Source of the DNA: Streptomyces sp. NBC_00370
GTDB taxonomy: Bacteria > Actinomycetota > Actinomycetes > Streptomycetales > Streptomycetaceae
DNA: 64,000 bases
Assembly: GCF_036084755.1 (NCBI RefSeq)
Contig: NZ_CP107968.1
Span: 2,114,501-2,178,500, forward strand
Direction: 5' to 3'
The translations under genes and the position numbers were made by a program. This document shows positions 60,236 through 64,000 of this stretch, one piece after another. Within the stretch, counting starts at the first letter, position 1. Every line of letters begins with the position of its first letter. The notes beneath the pieces were generated by a model, which saw nothing but the letters and a program-made list of their open reading frames with translations, was not told the DNA's origin and ran no database searches.

Positions 60236-61897
60236 TCAGCGACCGCGCAGGGTGCGGTACGTGGCGACGAGCGCCGCCGTTGAGCTGTCGAGCCCGTCGC
60301 CCGCCTTGTCCCCGGTGAGGACCGGCTCGATCTCCTTGGCGAGTACCTTGCCGAGCTCCACACCCCACTGGTCGAACGAGTCGATGTTCCACACGGCGCC
60401 CTGGACGAACACCTTGTGCTCGTAGAGCGCGATGAGCTGACCCAGCACCGAGGGGGTCAGTGTGTCGGCGAGGATGGTGGTCGTCGGGTGGTTGCCGCGG
60501 AACGTCTTGTGCGGCACCAGCTCCTCGGGCACACCCTCGGCCCGTACCTCTTCGGGGGTCTTGCCGAAGGCCAACGCCTGTGTCTGGGCGAAGAAGTTGG
60601 CCATCAGCAGGTCGTGCTGCGGGACGAGACCGCTGCGCAGGTCGTCGACCGGCCGGGCGAAGCCGATGAAGTCGGCGGGGATGATCTTCGTGCCCTGATG
60701 GATCAACTGGTAGTACGCGTGCTGCCCGTTGGTGCCGGGCGTGCCCCAGACCACGGGCCCCGTCTGCCAGTCGACGGGGTTGCCGTCGCGGTCCACCGAC
60801 TTGCCGTTGGACTCCATGTCCAACTGCTGGAGGTAGGCGGTGAACTTCGACAGGTAGTGGCTGTACGGCAGCACGGCGTGCGACTGCGCGTCGAAGAACG
60901 AGCCGTACCAGACGCCCAACAGGCCCAGCAGCAAAGGTGCGTTGGCCTCGGGTGGCGCGGTGCGGAAGTGCTCGTCGACGAGATGGAAGCCGTCCAGCAT
61001 CTCGCGGAAACGGCCGGGGCCGATCGCGATCATCAGCGAGAGGCCGATGGCGGAGTCGTACGAGTAACGGCCGCCGACCCAGTCCCAGAACTCGAACATG
61101 TTGGCCGTGTCGATGCCGAAGTCGGAGACCTTCACACCGTTGGTGGACAGCGCCACGAAGTGCTTGGCGACGGCGTCCTGATCGGCCGTCAGCTCGGTCA
61201 GCAGCCAGTTGCGCGCCGAGGTGGCGTTGGTGATGGTCTCGACGGTGGTGAAGGTCTTGGAGGCGATGACGAACAGCGTCTCGGCCGCGTTCAGGTCCCG
61301 GACCGCCTCGTGCAGATCCGCGCCGTCCACGTTGGAGACGAACCGTACGGTGATGTCGCGGTCGGTGAACGACTTCAGCGCCTCGTACGCCATCGCGGGT
61401 CCGAGGTCGGAGCCGCCGATGCCGATGTTCACCACGTTCTTGATGGGCAGGCCCGTGTGGCCGCGCCACTCGCCGGACCTGATCCGGTCGGCGAAGGAGG
61501 CCATCTTGTCGAGGACGGCGTGCACGGCGGGGATCACGTTCTCCCCGTCCACCTCCACGACGGCGTCGCGCGGGGCGCGCAGCGCCGTGTGCAGCACCGC
61601 GCGGTCCTCGGTGGTGTTGATCTTGTCGCCGCGGAACATCGCGTCCCGCAGCTCGGTGACCTTGGTGGCGGCGGCCAGCTCGCGCAGCAGCGCCAGGGTC
61701 TCGTCGGTCACCAGATGCTTGGAGTAGTCCAGATGGAGATCGCCCACCTGGAGCGTGTAACCGGTGCCGCGCGCCGGGTCGCCGGCGAACAGCTCCCGCA
61801 GATGCGTGTCGGCCAGCTGCTCACGATGCTTGCCCAGAGCGCTCCACTCGGGCAGCCGGTTGAGCCTGGTACGGCTTTCTGCGTTCATCTCGGACAT
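60236..61897 (-). CDS. pgi: glucose-6-phosphate isomerase
   Basis: A 553-residue enzyme interconverting glucose 6-phosphate and fructose 6-phosphate. Signatures: [55 protein letters not shown], the active-site segment [20 protein letters not shown], and the end [20 protein letters not shown] with catalytic K near it. ATG 61897 (MSEMNAES) has GAGAAGAAG upstream; ATG 61888 is an alternative. S. coelicolor keeps a pgi gene at this place. Confidence 0.96.
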   Translation of the reverse strand: MSEMNAESRTRLNRLPEWSALGKHREQLADTHLRELFAGDPARGTGYTLQVGDLHLDYSKHLVTDETLALLRELAAATKVTELRDAMFRGDKINTTEDRAVLHTALRAPRDAVVEVDGENVIPAVHAVLDKMASFADRIRSGEWRGHTGLPIKNVVNIGIGGSDLGPAMAYEALKSFTDRDITVRFVSNVDGADLHEAVRDLNAAETLFVIASKTFTTVETITNATSARNWLLTELTADQDAVAKHFVALSTNGVKVSDFGIDTANMFEFWDWVGGRYSYDSAIGLSLMIAIGPGRFREMLDGFHLVDEHFRTAPPEANAPLLLGLLGVWYGSFFDAQSHAVLPYSHYLSKFTAYLQQLDMESNGKSVDRDGNPVDWQTGPVVWGTPGTNGQHAYYQLIHQGTKIIPADFIGFARPVDDLRSGLVPQHDLLMANFFAQTQALAFGKTPEEVRAEGVPEELVPHKTFRGNHPTTTILADTLTPSVLGQLIALYEHKVFVQGAVWNIDSFDQWGVELGKVLAKEIEPVLTGDKAGDGLDSSTAALVATYRTLRGR

Positions 61898-61978
61898 CAG
61901 CCCACTTCTTCTCGTACCTGCGTGCATGCCCTGCTGCCCCTCCAACCTAATTGATCAGAGGTCGCTGCGAGGGGTCGG

Positions 61979-62006
61979 CCCGGCCCGGTACGAAGAACCG
62001 GCCGGG
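61979..62006 (-). terminator. hairpin downstream of the RbpA-family gene
   Basis: CCCGGCCCGGT (61979-61989) and ACCGGCCGGG (61997-62006) pair with one bulged C and a 7-base loop, 36 bases past the stop of the RbpA-family gene. Confidence 0.6.
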
Positions 62007-62041
62007 CGCTTGGTGTCGCGACCGGCCGGGAAGGGGAAAGC

Positions 62042-62377
62042 TCAGATCTCGCCGCGCAGCTTGGCGAGGGCCTCGGCGAGGATCGCCTCACCGTCGGCGT
62101 CGCTACGGCGCTCGCGCACATAGGCGAGGTGGGTCTTGTACGGCTCGGTGCGCGGCGGGTCCGGCGGGTTGTCCCGGTCCTGACCTGCCGGGAAGCCGCA
62201 GCGCGGGCAGTCCCACGTCTCCGGAACCTGTGCGTCACTGGCGAAGCTCGGCACCGTCTCGTGCCCGTTGGAGCACCAGAAGGAGATGCGCAGACGGGGC
62301 GCGGACTCGCCACGCTCGGCCTCACCCATCGGCCCCGCTCCGACCCGGCTTCCCCGGATCGCGTTGCCACTTGCCAC
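62042..62377 (-). CDS. RbpA-family RNA polymerase-binding protein
   Basis: A 111-residue protein with the RbpA layout: N-terminal GNAIRGSRVGAGPMGEAERG, a zinc site WCSNGHE ... WDCPRCGF (C-x3-H, C-x2-C), a basic-linker segment EPYKTHLAYVRERRSDADGE and a C-terminal helix ILAEALAKLRGE for the sigma factor. RbpA binds RNA polymerase and group 1/2 sigma factors to stabilise open complexes. The sequence differs clearly from classical RbpA (SCO1421 type), so this is probably the paralogue. Start GTG 62377 with GGGAG eight bases upstream. Confidence 0.85.
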   Translation of the reverse strand: MASGNAIRGSRVGAGPMGEAERGESAPRLRISFWCSNGHETVPSFASDAQVPETWDCPRCGFPAGQDRDNPPDPPRTEPYKTHLAYVRERRSDADGEAILAEALAKLRGEI

Positions 62378-62442
62378 GGTCGTAACTCCCTGCGTGATGG
62401 TGCCGCAAAGCATCTGTAGGCAGCTCCGCTGCCGGGCGCCCC

Positions 62443-62448
62443 AGTCTA
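62443..62448 (-). promoter_or_regulatory. possible -10 of the RbpA-family gene
   Basis: Minus-strand TAGACT about 65 bases before the GTG. No convincing -35 was found, so this is tentative. Confidence 0.3.
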
Positions 62449-62548
62449 CGTAAGGCCCAACGCGCGTCCGGTGAAGGGAGTTACCCCCTCCGCCGGGCGC
62501 GGAACCTCATGATAGGCCGCGCCCCGCGGCGACGTACCGTACGCGGAA

Positions 62549-62785
62549 TCAGCTGTCGAGCTTGATCAGCAGACCAAGCGCGACAATGCTCGCGAACCAC
62601 AGCAGACCCACAACTACGGTGATGCGGTCGAGGTTACGCTCGGCAACCGAGGAACCACCGACGGACGACTGCATTCCGCCACCGAACATGTCGGAGAGGC
62701 CGCCGCCCTTTCCCTTGTGCATCAGCACCAGCAGCATGAGCAGCAGGCTGAAGACGATCAGGGCGATCTGGAACCCCATAACCAC
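62549..62785 (-). CDS. secG: SecG preprotein translocase subunit
   Basis: A 78-residue two-helix protein of the SecYEG channel: MGFQIALIVFSLLLMLLVLM, the cytosolic loop HKGKGGGLSDMFGGGMQSSV with the conserved GGGLSDMFGG, and ITVVVGLLWFASIVALGLLI. GTG 62785 (VVMGFQ) is used to match homologues; ATG 62779 is possible. It follows tpiA in the pgk-tpiA-secG order widespread in Gram-positive bacteria. Confidence 0.95.
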   Translation of the reverse strand: MVMGFQIALIVFSLLLMLLVLMHKGKGGGLSDMFGGGMQSSVGGSSVAERNLDRITVVVGLLWFASIVALGLLIKLDS

Positions 62786-62892
62786 AGCTGAACCAACCTT
62801 CTCGGACTGACAGGACTGAAATGGACTGCGGGGACCAAGTGGCACGCCACTTAATCCCCGCAAGGGTACGACGGATCCGCTCTAGCGCATAC

Positions 62893-63699
<807 letters not shown>

Positions 63700-63706
63700 G
63701 GAACGG

Positions 63707-64000
63707 TCAGTCCTCCAGTGCGGCGAGGCCGGGCAGCGTCTTGCCTTCGAGGTATTCGAGGCTGGCACCGCCGCCGGTCGAAATATGGCCGAATGCGTTC
63801 TCGTCGAAGCCCAGGATGCGTACGGCGGCCGCGGAGTCGCCGCCGCCGACCACCGTGAAGGCGGACGAGTCGATGAGCGCCTGGGCGACGGCCCGGGTGC
63901 CCTCGGCGTAGTCGGGGTGCTCGAAGACGCCCATCGGGCCGTTCCAGAACACGGTCTGCGCGTCGGCGAGCTTCGACGCGTACAGCGCGCAGGTCTCCGG
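63707..64000 (-). CDS. pgk: phosphoglycerate kinase, C-terminal part (cut by window edge)
   Basis: The last ~97 codons of pgk; the gene extends past the right edge. It shows [20 protein letters not shown] (ATP-site segment), [19 protein letters not shown] and [20 protein letters not shown], the conserved end. It leads into tpiA after seven bases. Confidence 0.96.
   Translation of the reverse strand, partial: PETCALYASKLADAQTVFWNGPMGVFEHPDYAEGTRAVAQALIDSSAFTVVGGGDSAAAVRILGFDENAFGHISTGGGASLEYLEGKTLPGLAALED

Overview
The window is high-GC actinobacterial chromosome, almost certainly Streptomyces or a close relative. The evidence is GC-rich third codon positions, frequent GTG and TTG starts, and a core gene order matching the conserved Streptomyces backbone from the ectoine genes through suf, heme A synthesis and the pentose phosphate operon to pgi, tpiA and pgk. 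I see no tRNA, rRNA, CRISPR array, insertion sequence or prophage.

Layout. (1) 1-6640: a surface protein fragment, an amidohydrolase and a class V aminotransferase, then ectABCD, ending in a 23-bp perfect terminator stem. (2) 6661-13334: an Old Yellow Enzyme/MarR pair, a second class V aminotransferase, a DsbA/FrnE-like protein, the C-terminal stub of a dead MDR oxidoreductase, and a semialdehyde dehydrogenase divergent from an IclR regulator. (3) 13442-20625: a beta-1,3-glucan locus of three secreted enzymes (GH16, GH3, GH64) carrying six near-identical discoidin (F5/8 C) modules, headed by a promoter with a 14-bp palindrome. (4) 20752-25118: an MFS protein and a divergent hexuronate pair, kdgD (coupled to an uncharacterised TIM-barrel-like gene) and uronate dehydrogenase. 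(5) 25183-38803: accessory and housekeeping singles, including a double TerD protein, an extracellular nuclease, dapA/dapD, an ECF sigma/membrane partner pair, an SMR pump with its TetR, a frameshifted VOC pseudogene and an orphan Imm10-type immunity protein. (6) 38921-45585: the sufR-B-D-Rieske-C-S-U-T operon. (7) 45760-51215: an ABC-2 exporter, ctaA and ctaB. (8) 51519-64000: tkt-tal-zwf-opcA-pgl, pgi with two PH-domain membrane proteins, an RbpA-family gene, and pgk-tpiA-secG.

How the parts work together. EctA-D convert diaminobutyrate to ectoine and 5-hydroxyectoine. The GH16, GH64 and GH3 enzymes would cut beta-1,3-glucan and release glucose. Udh, KdgD and the 2,5-dioxopentanoate-type dehydrogenase are three steps of oxidative hexuronate/aldarate catabolism to 2-oxoglutarate. 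They lie in two places about 11 kb apart, yet all three control regions carry the same TGTYC-N8-GAA motif, which suggests one regulon under the IclR protein. The dehydratase acting on the aldarate is not in the window.

The most interesting observations are this inferred IclR/hexuronate regulon, the kdgD-coupled TIM-barrel gene, the discoidin-decorated glucanase locus, the tandem operators at an apparently leaderless SMR-TetR operon, and the sufR operator lying on a leaderless promoter.
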